64,000 bases of DNA from Cryptomeria japonica (taxonomy: Eukaryota > Streptophyta > Pinopsida > Cupressales > Cupressaceae), in NCBI RefSeq assembly GCF_030272615.1, contig NC_081411.1, forward strand, positions 186,046,449-186,110,448, written 5' to 3'. Made by a program: the position numbers and the translations under genes. The notes beneath the pieces were generated by a model. That model saw only the letters and a program-made list of their open reading frames with translations, was not told the DNA's origin and made no database searches. Each line of letters begins with the position of its first letter. Within the stretch, counting starts at the first letter, position 1. Of the stretch, positions 33,433-45,505 are shown one piece after another.

Positions 33433-36003
33433 TGTTAGACATAATGTACCACTAAGAGGAGGGTGAATCAGTGGTTCTCAAAATTTTCCCTTGAACTAAC
33501 CTTATGAAAGTAAACTGATTAATAGATTTAGATGAATGCAGACTTACCAGTTAGTGAGGAGACTAGATACAAATGCATTCACACAAAGAGACATCACATA
33601 ACACCAATATGTATGAGGAAAACCCAAGATTCAAAAAACTTTGGTGAGCAATGTTGCTGGAGTCTACTACTCCAATCCACCCTCATAATGAATCTTTATT
33701 ACAATGTTTAGGGCACCAACCAAAGGAGATAGATCCCCTGACTTGTTTATGGGATACAACCCAAAGGAGTTACAACCCCTAATTTACGACACCAACCCGA
33801 GGAGCACCAACCCCTAACTGATTTATGGGCTACAACCCAAAGGAGCTACAACCCCTACACTGAGCTACAACTCAATGATCTCAATGATAAATTCAAATAA
33901 AAAATTAGTCATACTGTTACAAGTGAATCTTGTAACCATTTCATATACCTGATTCTGTCGGTGAGATACCTTCTCTGCTACACCGGTTCACTCTTCTATT
34001 TCTCTCATCTGTTGTTGCATTGCCAGTAAAATCTACTAGTTCACCTCTACTCTTTTTCTACTCTGTTGGATCTCCTCCTCACTATTCTTCTCTTCAATCC
34101 TCTCAACTATCTTCCAGCTGGTACAAGAACCTATCGGTTATCCCCTTGGATGCGCTCTAGCCTCTATACCAGTTATTCAAACCATGTCGGTTAACCCTCT
34201 GTTAAACCCTATCACCGGTTTAACCTTCACTCCCTCAGTCGCTATCCTCTTCTGCTATTTTCACTTTGATTGATCTAACTCTCTCATGTAGCACTCAATC
34301 ACTTCGCAGCAACTCACTCTTCTCTCATCCAGTGGAACTTAACAATATCTTTGGCTTCCTTATTTATAACCTGGTTTTCTTGCCAAAAGACAATTCAAAT
34401 CACAGGCGGTTAGGGTTTCCTCATCAACCTCGAGGAAAACCAAATCCACTCAAATCTTATCTGATCTGATCAGCCAGACAACTGTTTGTTCATCACTGCC
34501 ATTGTCGTGCCTTCTTGATCATGCCTTCTATCTTTGGCAATCTGCGTTTTACCCTATAAGCTAATTTCTTGGTCAATCACCAAGATTGGTCTTGCAGTTT
34601 CCTTCATCTGCCTTGATCTCCTCAATCACTCTAATTTGGCCCTCAATTGTCCTCCATACCTCGAACTGCAAACCTCTACAATGGCTCTGCAACACATCCC
34701 ATGATTTATGGAATCTACCATTAATATCAACCAGCTCTGCAACTACCTCGTCGGTGCACACTCCATCTACCGCAACATGCAATTTTGCCACCTTGACACC
34801 ACGTGGCATCCATGTTGACCAACTGCCAGCTTGGATTGGTGTATTGGTTCAGATAGGATCACTAACCAAACACTCAGCTGGATCTTCTTTTCTACCGGCT
34901 TGCTAACCCTGTCAGTATCTTACACTTTACTGGTAAACTCCTCATGTCTTCTCTTTATTGAACTATCAATGGAACTCCTTAACTAGTCACCAAACATGTC
35001 TTATCCAAATTATTCTCATTCTCATCAGGTAGAGTCACATCTCTTAGCCTCTTCGCTTCCTTACTAGTTATCATGCTTACCGGTAGCCATCCTGATGACA
35101 TCATATCATCAACCTTCAGTGGTTTCCATCTAAGGCATCTACACGTCAGTTTCATTCTCTATTTTTAGCTGCTCCACTTTGCCTTCTTCATCATCAGACT
35201 GAATATCATCTCAATCACTTTTTCATGATGACAAACCCATCACTCTTCATCTGCACCAGCATCCTAACATGTCTTCTCTGTCAGTTCAATGCATAACCTT
35301 GATTTAATGCACTCAAGTCATTCCTTTGTTTCACTGATAGATCTTGTGTGAGCCTTCAAACACTTACCTTTACCTCTTCTTCCTTATCTCTCAGAACTAT
35401 AATGCACATTATGCATAATAGGAGATAAGCTTCACTTACCGATGATAGTGGATCCTTGTCATCTATATCCTACAATGTACTTATGTGGCTTCCCTGTTTG
35501 TGCAACATGTCTTCAAATGGGCACATGTGATACAGTGTGAGCACATTCACTATCAGTCATCACTACACATGGTGACTACATCTCTATCCAGTGGGAGTCT
35601 TGTTGTTCTGCAACCACACAACATACCCATGACCTGTACATCCTTCTCCTTTGGTGTTGAGTTGATTTAGGTAACATTCTACCTCTTTATCACAAACAAC
35701 CTCCAAGAAACCTGCTCATTATCAACACTTCACTTATCAATTGACATCCTTTCCTTACTGGTGTTAGACTATACTAGTAACCTATCCATTTTATCCATAC
35801 ATAATTCAAACACTAACTTGTGTACCGATGACTCCAGTGGTCATTCATCTAAATGACATTCTCTTCCTTACCAGTGTTCTGCAACACAAGGTGATATCAA
35901 AGATATCTCATCCTATACTCCTGCATGATAGTGTTGCACAAACATCTCTTCTATGAGTAGTCATCCCATACCGATTGGCATCAATGACAACACAATACCA
36001 ACA
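33433..36003 (-). mobile_element. Solo LTR of 2.57 kb inside the 5' LTR of copia A'
   Basis: On the plus strand it begins TGTTAGACATAATGTACC and ends CACAATACCAACA. It is flanked by AATTG (33428-33432) and AATTA (36004-36008), a 5-base target duplication with one difference. The intact A-type LTRs elsewhere (10809, 41788) run straight through this site, which confirms the boundaries. The conserved GGGTGAATCAGTGG phrase near its left end shows a minus-strand copia-type LTR. No gag or pol is present. A short tandem repeat of the ACAACCCAAAGGAG...ACAACCCCTA type lies at about 33720-33875. The open frames inside (34266-34906, 35485-35670) have no family resemblance. Confidence 0.88.
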
Positions 36004-36008
36004 AATTA

Positions 36009-36282
36009 TATTTCACATACTTACTGCAGAAGTATTATTTGACTGTGGGTAGGCTTCCCACCTTGGTTTTCCCCTTATCGGGTTTTCCACGCACAAATCT
36101 TGGTTTCATGTGGATGGTATTTATTCTCTGATTGTTTTTTGTGCTTAATTGGTTTATCTTCTATTTCGATAATTGGTTTATGCATTTTGGTATTGGTATT
36201 TTCGGTTTCAGTATTAAAGTTTTAATTGCCAACTAATTCACCCCCCTCTTAGTTGTCTTCCAGTTATTTGAACTGTCTAACA
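36009..36282 (+). repeat. 5' LTR of copia A', right part
   Basis: The LTR resumes with TATTTCACATACTTACTGC and ends GAACTGTCTAACA just before the primer site. Confidence 0.88.
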
Positions 36283-36298
36283 ATTGGTATCAGAGCCC
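36283..36298 (+). other. Primer-binding site of copia A' (initiator tRNA-Met type)
   Basis: TGGTATCAGAGC at 36285-36296 follows the LTR end by two bases and is the exact complement of the 3' end expected for the plant initiator-methionine tRNA. Confidence 0.9.
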
Positions 36299-36339
36299 TG
36301 GTCCTCTCTGTAGAAGCTTAACCACTTGAGGAAGATCCT

Positions 36340-39300
36340 ATGGCGACTAATAGTTCAATTTCATTTGGTTCATCTGTTGCTATCGTTTGGAGAGAAATTC
36401 CTAGGCTTGATGAAACAAATTACAAAGTATGGAAGATTCGGATGGAGACTCACATGAGATGTCTCATTAAGGAAATTTGGAAAATCACACAAAAATAATA
36501 TTACACCCTATAATCCAGCACCCAGCAATCCTCCTCTGACAAACCTGTATAAGGAGCTTGAGAATGATTGTAGAGCTAGAGAATCCCTCTTGTGTGCACT
36601 TTCTGATGAGAAAATAATGGGATTAACTGAAAAATCAACTACAAGTTCTATATGGGACAAGTTGGAGACTCTTAATGAATGTGACCCTACTATTAAGATT
36701 GCTAAACTTGATGGTTACCAAGTGAGATTTGAAAACTTGAAGATGGAAGAAGATGAAAGGATTAGTGCATTCATGTAAAGGGTAAATGACATTGTTATGG
36801 GAATTCAATGTTGTTGTTGATCTCTGAGAGAAGATGAAATAGTTTCTAAAGTTCTGAGAGCTTTTCCACCAGCTTATAAGATGAAGGCTATAGCAACTAA
36901 TGAGCTGATAACAATGGCTAATACTTTTGTCAATAGAGATAACTTGGTTGGGAAATTATCTGCTTTTGAACTTGAAGAATTTGGACCTTCTAGAGTTGTG
37001 GTCTGAACCCATTTTTCATGCATCTACATCATCAACCGGCAAGAAAGATTGGAGAGATTTGTATGAAAAGGAATTGGATGATATGAAGAGAGAAGATTAA
37101 GAATTAGAGCAACTTGAAGCCCTATTTTCTAGAAGAGTACCTAAAGGACCGGTAGGAAGTAAGTATGAAGGAAAAACACCTTTTAAATATTTTGCATGTA
37201 ACAAGATAGGTCATTTTGCTTCCAGATGTCCCAAAAGGAATTCAAGATTTGAAGAGAGATAGAAGATCTTTTAAGCCTAACCCTGAATATCAAAAAAAGT
37301 ATAAGTATGGGAAAAATAGATATAAATAATGCTACATAGAAGATGAGGAAGGTGTGACTGATTCTAATGATGAACTCGCAAAAGACTGCTAGTGGTTCCG
37401 ACAATGGAAAGGAATAGGTGTTCCTAGCTATCAAGGAAGATGTTCCAGCAATGGAAGAGAATGTATCGGAAGAGAAGGCACTTGCTACTATAATTGAAGA
37501 TAAGGATGAATGGGTAATTGACAGTGGATGTTCACATCATATGATTGGAGATGAAAGAAAGTTTCTATCTTTGCAAGAATTTGATAGCAGTTTGGTTAGA
37601 ATTGGAGATTGCAAAGCATATACGATCAAATGAAAAGGAACTATATCATTGGATAGTAAGAAAAATAATGATAATGTTTACTAAGTTGAAGGTTTGAAGC
37701 ATAATCTTTTGAGTGTAGGAGAATTGGTGGATAAGGGATTTCAATTACAATTCAAGGATGGAAAATACAAAATCATTAATAGACCTGGATTGGAGATTGC
37801 AACTAGTACTCAGACAAAAGGTAATATATTTCATTTTAATTCCGGTGAGAAAACATGTTTGATTGCACAAATTGATGAGAGTTGGCTATGGCATAAAAAG
37901 CTATGTCATGTGAATTTTGGTTGCATTGTAAAGATCAGTTCAACTAAGGTAGTTAGAGATATACCTAATATTGTGAAGCTCTATAATCTGGTATGTAAAG
38001 AATGTGAAATGGGAAAACAGGTCAAAACCTCTTTTAAAAGTATACAAGATAAATCTAATGATTTTCTTGATCTTATTCTACTAATTTGTGTGGCCCCACT
38101 AGAGTTAAAAGTTCTCAAGGTGATAGATATTTTTTATGTTAATCATTGATAATTATTCTAGAATGATGTGGGTTACTTTTCTAAGGGAGAAATTTGAGAC
38201 TTTTGAAAAGTTTAAAATCTTTAAAGATAAAGTTGAGAATGAGACAAGATTAAATATTAAGTGTTCAAGGTCAGATCATGGTGGAGAATTCACTTCCGGT
38301 GAGTTTAATAACTTTTATGAGAAGCATGGAATAAGGAGACAATTTTCTGCTCCTCGGACACCTCAGTAGAATGGAGTTGTGGAAAGGAAGAACATAACTA
38401 TCTTGGATGTTTCTTGAACAATGATGATGGAAATTACTCTACCTCATATCTACTGGAGAGAAGCACTAAGAACAATAGTCTATACATTCAATAGAGTACA
38501 TATCCAAGCAAAAACTGGTAAGATGCCATATGAATTATGATTGGGCAATACACCTACAATTAAGTATTTCATAATCTTTGGTAGTAAATGTTATATCAGG
38601 AGAGATGATATCATTGGTAAATTCGATCCTAGATGTGATGAATGAATATTTCTTGGTTATTCAAATGAAAGGAAAGAATACAGATGTTATAACAAGAGAT
38701 TGTAGAGAATTATGGAGAGTTCTAATGTCAAGGTGGATTAGCTGAATAGAAGTCAAATCAGAGTTTATGAGAAAGAACCAACATTGGAAATGATCATATC
38801 TGAACCGATAGCACCTTTACCAGAACAAAATATTGAGCCAGCTACTCCGGCAATATCAGAAAATTCAACAGTAACTAAAGAAAAGGAAAGAGGTACAGAG
38901 AATCAGAAGACTCCTAGGTATGTGAGGCTGAAATATTCAGAAGATCGGATTATTGGGGATAAGAACAATGGAGAAATGAAAAGAAGGATATTGGTAGGTA
39001 ATGAGGTATGTTTAATTTCTCAAGTTGAACTAATATTAGTAATTGAAGCATGTAAAGATGAATGTTGGATGAAAGCTATGGAAGAAGAATTAGATCAGAT
39101 AGAGAAGAATAACACGTGGACGTTAGTTCCCCGGCCTAAAAATAAGAATGTTATTGGAACTAAATGGGTTTTAAGGAACAAATGGAATAAAGATGGACAA
39201 GTTGTAAGGAATAAATCTAGTTTGTTTTGTAAAGGATATTCTCAAAAGGAAGGAATTGATTATTGTGAAACTTTTGCACCGGTAGCTAGGATTGAAGCTG

Positions 39301-40545
39301 TAAGATTATTTCTTTCTTATGTTGCACATAAAATCTGCAAGGTTTATTAGATGGATGTTAAGTGTTCCTTTTGTGAATGGGGATCTTGATGAGGAAATTT
39401 CTATTGAGCAACCTAGTGGTTTTTCACTTTCAGATGATAAAAATATGTATTGTGGGTTAAGGAAAGTTTTATATGGATTGAAACAAGCACCTAGAGCCTA
39501 GTATGCAAGGTCAGATAAATATCTTTTGAAGCTTGGTTTTACTAAAGGTAATTCTGACAATAATCTATATTATAAATACATTGATGATGATTATATACTG
39601 ATTATTGAGGTCTTTGTTGATGACATCATTTTTGGTGGTGAAGACAAGTTGTGTACATGGAATTTTCTAAAAATATGGAGAAAGAATTTGAAATGTCTAT
39701 GATTGGGGAAATAAAAATTTTCTTAGGTTTGCAGATTACTCAGATTGATAAAGGTATTTTCATCTATCAAACTAAGCATTCTAGGGAATTGTTGAATAAA
39801 TTTGGTATGGAAGACTCTAAACTGGTAAGTACTCCTATGGTTACTAGTGAGAAATTTTCAAGGAAATATGTATCTGCATTGGTAAATCCTACAAGATACA
39901 AGTCTATGATTGGAGGTCTACTATACTTATCTTGGACTAGGCCTGATATAATGAATGTTGTTTGCATTGCATCAAGATATCAAAGTGAACCTAGAGAGAA
40001 TCATGAGAGTGTTGTGAAAAGAATTTTTAGATACTTACAAGCTACATTTGAATATGGTTTGTGGTACCCTAAGGATGATGACTTTACTTTATGTGCATAT
40101 ACAGGTGCAGATTGGGTAGGTGATGTTGATGATTGGAAAAGCACTTCAGGTGGAGCTTTCTTTCTTGGGAAGAAGTTGGTTTCATGGATCAACAAGAAAC
40201 AGTCATGTACTTCATTACCTATTGCTGAAGTTGAGTATGTTTTTGTTGCCACTAATTGTACATAGGTTCTATGGATGAAGCAAATGTTGAATGACATTAA
40301 AGTGCATTGCATTGGACTGGTAGTTATCCACTATGATAACTCTGTAGCTATAGACATATCAAAGAATCCTGTATTTCACCCTAAGAAAAAGAACATATCT
40401 ATCAAGTATAACTTTTTGAAGTAGAAGGTGGAATAAAATAAAGTTAGACTGGTTTATATGAACACTAAAGAGAATATTGTAGATATTTTCACTAAACCTT
40501 TGCCTAAAGAATCATTTGAGTACCTCGGAGATAGATTGGAAACTT
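36340..40545 (+). pseudogene. Copia gag-pol remnant of element A'
   Basis: In order: UBN2-type gag (IWDKLETLNECDPTIKIAKL at 36590-36778); zinc-knuckle area near 37190; protease with VIDSGCSHHM in the frame 37418-37633; GAG-pre-integrase with WLWHKKLCHVNF (37694-38149); integrase core with MMWVTFLREKFETFEKF and RSDHGGEFTSGEF (38136-38369). Then come RT with [16 protein letters not shown] (38784-39350), the RT continuation with LRKVLYGLKQAPRA (39319-39501), and RT end/RNase H with DDFTLCAYTGADWVGDVDD and a copia-type KSTSGGAFFLG (39651-40265). It is broken many times and closely matches element A at 6076-9620. Confidence 0.88.
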
Positions 40546-40871
40546 GATTGATGCTTCTTGGCATCAATCTGATATGCATTATCAGAGATATCATTCATTC
40601 TAGACTGATGTGGGGATGCTACTGCTCAGGGAGAATAGTTAGCCTTGTGATTCAATTTTTTTTATGTTTGCTTTGATATTTATGCCAGATATTTGGCATT
40701 GGTGTCAAAAGGAGAGAGATATTCATCTGAACAATTTAAAGGATATATACATTAGGGAGAGTAATTTAAGTACTTCATTGCTATATTCTTTTGTGGGATA
40801 TTTGGTTGGCATTTCTTGGCACTTAGATGTTTTTCACATCTAGTGTTGCCATCAATACCAAAGGGGGATAT

Positions 40872-42078
40872 TGTTAGCCATTTAGAGGAATTGATTATGT
40901 GTTGCATTGATTTTTTGTTATTGATGTCAACACTAGCTGTTTTGGTTACTTTATCGGCACCCTTTTGGTCCTGGTAGGATGTTTGGTTTCTAGTTGGATT
41001 AGATCATGATGATCCAGTATGCTCTGGTATGTTTGGGATATGGAATTGGATTATTCATGCTACTCAAATTTATGTTCATTCAGTTGGTCTTGTTTTAGTG
41101 ATCGGATGCTATTCTTCTTGCTGACAAGCTTGTTTGGTTATTCTAGTGAGGGTTTCTCTGGCAGAGCTTTGTTGAAGATATTTGATATTATGCATAAGTG
41201 GTGTTGGTGCAGCTTCTAGTGGAGATTCAGGATGTTAATGGTGATCATGTTCGAGACTTGGTTGATTGGGATCATTGCTTTAACATGTGTTGACCTAAAT
41301 TGGGCCCTGGTTTATCTAGGTTATGGACCAACATAATGTAACGTGTGGAATAGACTTCTCGATGCATTTCTGGGATGTCTTATGGGTTAGATATTATTTG
41401 TTTGGTCTCAGGCCAACATGTTTTGTAATTATGTAATTATTTTATTGTTTGTGGTAGAGGGTTTGTATATATATGATGTAATATCTCATTGTAGACTATG
41501 TAGGAAAGGGATATAGGAAAGTGATATGGATATATAAGGAGAGAATAATGTAATAATCATTGAGGTAGAGGATTTGTTTGGTAATTTGTGATCGAGTTGG
41601 GTTTATGTAAGAGGATTTAGTCCTATGGTATTCAACATAATTGGAACTATACTCAGGCATAGGAGATGATATCTTTGTAGTTCATTTATTCTTCTGGATT
41701 GTAGTCTGGATTTCTATGTAGTCAGTGAGACTCCTTTTGTGATGAGCAGTGTGATATAAGCTATTGGCCTTCTTGCAAGTGCAGGCCCCTCAATTGTATT
41801 TCACATACTTAGTGTAGAAGTATTATCTAACTATGGGTAGGCTTCCTACTATGGTTTTTCCTTTTACCGGGTTTTCCACATACAAATCTTGGTGTCATGT
41901 GGATGGTATTTATTCTCTTATTGTTGTTTATGATTAATTGGTTTATGCATTCTAGTATTGATCTTTTGGGTTTTGGTATTAGAGTTCTTAATTGCTTAAG
42001 GTTTCAGTAATCTGAGACAACAGATTCACCCACCCCCCACCCTCTCTATTTTCTTCTAGTTATTTGAACTATCTAACA
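40872..42078 (+). repeat. 3' LTR of copia A'
   Basis: It starts TGTTAGCCATTTAGAGG after a polypurine tract and ends AACTATCTAACA, 1207 bases. The right-hand AGTTG target copy follows. Confidence 0.9.
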
Positions 42079-42166
42079 AGTTGTGTGGTACTTGAGGATC
42101 TTGATGTAGCAAGATATGAGATAATTTCCTTAAAGAGAAACTTGAATGCAGCTGAAGAATTCATTA
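42079..42166 (+). other. Element C sequence between A' and B'
   Basis: This is the continuation of element C after the A' insertion, 88 bases, and the counterpart of 11112-11201 with about eight differences. It ends CATTA, the target sequence of B'. Confidence 0.78.
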
Positions 42167-43382
42167 TGTTGGCAATTTGATGGAATTGATTGTGATGTTT
42201 TGCAATCGATGCCAACACTAGTTGTTTTGGCTATTTACTGGTATTTGGTTGATCCCAGTAGAATGATTGGTTTTTGGTTGTTAAGATCATCTTGATCTGG
42301 TATAGTCTGGTATGCTTTGTCTTATGGAATTAGTTTAGATCTACTATTCATGCTATTCAGATATAAGTTTAGTTAGTTTGTATTGATTTGGTGATCGAAT
42401 GCTATCTTATATGCCGGTAAGCCTAACTTATTGATTTGGTAAGGGTTTTACCAGTAGAGCTTTGTTTAATATATTTTGATATTATGCATAAGTGGTGTTG
42501 GTGAGGCTGCTATAAGGGATTCAAGATTCTAATGGTGATTGTGTTCATGCCTTGATTGATTGGAATCATTGCTTTAGCATAAGTGGACCTAAATTGGGTT
42601 TGGTTCTATCTAGGTTATGGAATGGCTTAATAAGACGTGTTGTTGGAACTCCTCAATGTGCTTCCAGGATGATTTATGGGTTCGGTGACATTTTTTTGGC
42701 CTCAGGCTGACATGTTTTATAATAATGTAATAGGTTTATTGTTTGGGTGGCCGACCTAATTGTTTAAGGTCTAGGGTTTGTATATATATGTGTATGATCT
42801 TATTTTAAATCAAGGTATGCAAGCAAATAAAGTAATAATCATTAATGCAGAGGATTTAGTCGATCATAGGTGATTGAGTTGGGTTTATGCAAGAGGTTTA
42901 AAACCTTCAATATTGAGCTTAACTGGAATTGTACTCAACATAGGAGATGTTATTATTGTATTTTATTCTTTCTTCTCAATTGTAGTTTGGATTTCTTATG
43001 TAGTCAATGAGGTTTATTTTGTGATGAGAAGTGTGCTCTAGGTTGTTGGCCTTATTTCAACTTTAGGCTCCTCAATTTATAATCACATACTTACTACAGA
43101 AGTATTATCTAATTGGGGGTAGGCTTCCCACCGTGGTTTTTCCCTTTACCAGGATTTCCACATGCAAATCTTGGTGTGATGTGGATGGTAACTATTCTCT
43201 AATTATTGCTTATGCTTAATTAGTATATATGTTATTCCATTAATTGGTTTATGCATTCTTGTATTGATCTTATGTGTTCCGATAATAAAGGTTTAAATAT
43301 TTAAGGTTTCAGTAATCTGGTGGCAATTGATTCAGCCCCCACCCCCTCTCAGTTGTCTTCTAGTTATTTGAACTATCTAACA
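42167..43382 (+). repeat. 5' LTR of copia B'
   Basis: It starts TGTTGGCAATTTGATGG and ends AACTATCTAACA, 1216 bases. A TATATATATG core lies near 42781-42790. It matches the LTR of B (11202-12414) along its length. Confidence 0.9.
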
Positions 43383-43398
43383 ATTGGTATCAGAGCTC
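43383..43398 (+). other. Primer-binding site of copia B' (initiator tRNA-Met type)
   Basis: TGGTATCAGAGC at 43385-43396 directly follows the LTR end, identical to that of A'. Confidence 0.9.
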
Positions 43399-43439
43399 TG
43401 ATCCTCTCTACAAAAGCTTAACCATTCGAGGAAGATACT

Positions 43440-45505
43440 ATGGCATCTACCAATTCAAGTTCTTCTAGTTCATTTGCAACTATCTTCCGGAGAGAAATTC
43501 CTAGGCTTGATGGAACAAATTACAAAGTATGGAAGATTCAGATGGAGACTCATCTGAGATTTCTTGGTAAAGAAATTTGGGAGATCATTGAGAATGGGAT
43601 TACTCCTTCTAATCTAGCATCTGACATTCCTCTTCTGACAAACTTGGATAAGGAGCTTGAGAAATATTGTAGAGCTAGAGAATCCCTCTTATGTGCACTT
43701 TCTGATCATCAAATAATGGGATTGACTGACAAATCAACAAAAAAGGCTATATGGGACAAGTTGGAGACTCTAAATGAAGGTGACCCTACTGTTAAGATTG
43801 CTAAACTTGATGGTTACCAGGTGAGATATGAAAATTTGAAGGTGAAAGAAGATGAAAGGATTACTACATTTATGGAAAGGGTAAATGAAATTATCATAGG
43901 AATTCAATATTGTGGTGGATCTTTGAGTGAAGATGAAATAGTTTCTCTAGTTTTGAGAGCTTTACCACCGACTTATAAGATGAAGGCTATTGCAATTAAT
44001 GAATTAAGACCAATGGAAAATGCTTCTATCAATAGGGATACATTGGTTGGTAAATTATCTTCTTTTGAGCTTGAAGAATTTGGACCTTCTGGAGCTGTGA
44101 AGTCTAAACCTCGTTTTCATGCATTTACATCATCAACCAACAAGCAAGATTAGAAAGATTTGTATGCAAAGGAATTGGAAGATATGAAGAGGAAAGATGA
44201 AGAATTTGAGAAATTTGAAGCCCTGTTTTCTAGAAGAGTACCTAAAGGACCGGTAGGAAGCAAGTATTTAGGAAAATCACCCTTTACATGTTTTGCATGT
44301 AATAAGATGAGTCATTTTTCATCTAGATGTTCTGAAAGAAATTCAAGATTTGGACAAAGAGATAGAAGATCTTTTAAGTCTAACTTTGAATATCAGAACA
44401 AGCATAAGTACAAGAGAAATAGAGACAAATCATGTTACTTTGCTGATGAGGAACGTGTAACTGATTTTGATGATGAACCGGCACAAGACTCTTCTAGTGG
44501 TTCTGGCAATGGAAAGGAATGGGTGTTCTTGGCTATCAAGGAAGATAATCCAGTAATGGAAGGAAATGTACCTAAAGAAAAGGCACTTGCTGTTAAAATT
44601 AAAGATAAGGATGAATGAATAATTGACAGTGGATGTTCACATCATATGATTGGAGATAAAAGGATGTTTCTATCTTTTCAATAATTTGATGGTGATCTAG
44701 TTAGATTTGGAGATGACAAAGCATGCATGGTAAAAGGAAGAGGAACTATATCAATATATGGTAAGCACAATACTAATAAAGTTTAATATGTTGAAATTTT
44801 AAGACATAATCTTTTGTGTGTAGGATAATTGGTGGATAAGGGATTTCAATTACAATTCAAGGATGGAAAATGCAAGATCATTAATAGATCTAGATTGGAG
44901 ATTGCTACCAGTACTCAAATAAAAGGTAATATATTTTATTTTAATTCTAGTAAGAAGGCATGTTTGATTGCACAAATTGATGAGAGTTGGCTTTGGCATA
45001 AAAGGCTATGTCATGTGAATTTTGATTGCATGGTAAAGATCAGTTCAACTAAGGAAGTTAGAGATATACCTAAGATTGTCAAACCCTATATTCTAATATG
45101 TAAGGAATGTCAAATGGGAAAATAGGTTAGAACCTCTTTTAACAGTACACAAGACAAATCTAATGATGTTATTGATCTTCTATATACTGATATGTGTGAT
45201 CCTACTAGAATCAAAAGTTTTCATGGTGATAAATATTTTATGCTAATCATTGATGATTATTCTAGAATGACGTGGGTTACTTTTCTAAGGGAGATATCTG
45301 AGGCTTTTGAAAAGTTTAAAATATTTAAAGCTAAGGTTGAAATTGAGACAGGATTGAAGATTAAGTGCTTAAGGTCAAATCATGGTGGAGAATTCACGTC
45401 CGGTGAGTTTAATAACTTTTGTGAGAAGCATGGCATAAGGAGACAATTTTCTGCTCCCCAAACACCTCAGCAAAATTGAGTTGTGGAAAGATAGAACAAA
45501 ACTAT
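43440..45505 (+). pseudogene. Copia gag-protease-integrase remnant of element B'
   Basis: Gag 43440-44153 starts with a Ser-rich N-terminus, then REIPRLDGTNYKVWKIQMET, the UBN2-type domain. The next frame (44160-44618) carries the zinc knuckle CFACNKMSHFSSRC. GAG-pre-integrase is at 44829-45125 and the integrase core at 45192-45479, with DYSRMTWVTFLREISEAF and FTSGEFNNFCEKHGIRRQF. The element D insertion ends it. Fossil. Confidence 0.88.

Larger units (their letters stand above)
32487..42078 (+). mobile_element. Ty1/copia fossil A', both LTRs present, with target duplication
   Basis: The 5' LTR is 32487-36282, split by a solo LTR insertion. The primer site starts at 36285, gag starts at 36340, then protease, integrase, RT and RNase H follow to about 40545, a polypurine tract ends at 40871, and the 3' LTR is 40872-42078. 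AGTTG flanks both ends (32482-32486 and 42079-42083), which fixes the boundaries. The full set of parts is present in order but broken many times. By eye the two LTRs differ by roughly 8% over their first 175 bases, so the insertion is old. Confidence 0.93.
42167..45505 (+). mobile_element. Ty1/copia fossil B', cut by element D
   Basis: The 5' LTR is 42167-43382, the primer site 43383-43398, gag starts at 43440, followed by protease, GAG-pre-integrase and the integrase core to 45505. The large element D inserts within the integrase. Gag is the best preserved of all copies here (237 codons open from the ATG). Broken, with fewer lesions than A'. Confidence 0.92.

Noticed and set aside
34266-34906. 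Open frames inside the 33433-36003 insertion as a gene
   Set aside because: There is no family resemblance, overlapping frames occur on both strands, and the interval is a well-bounded solo LTR.
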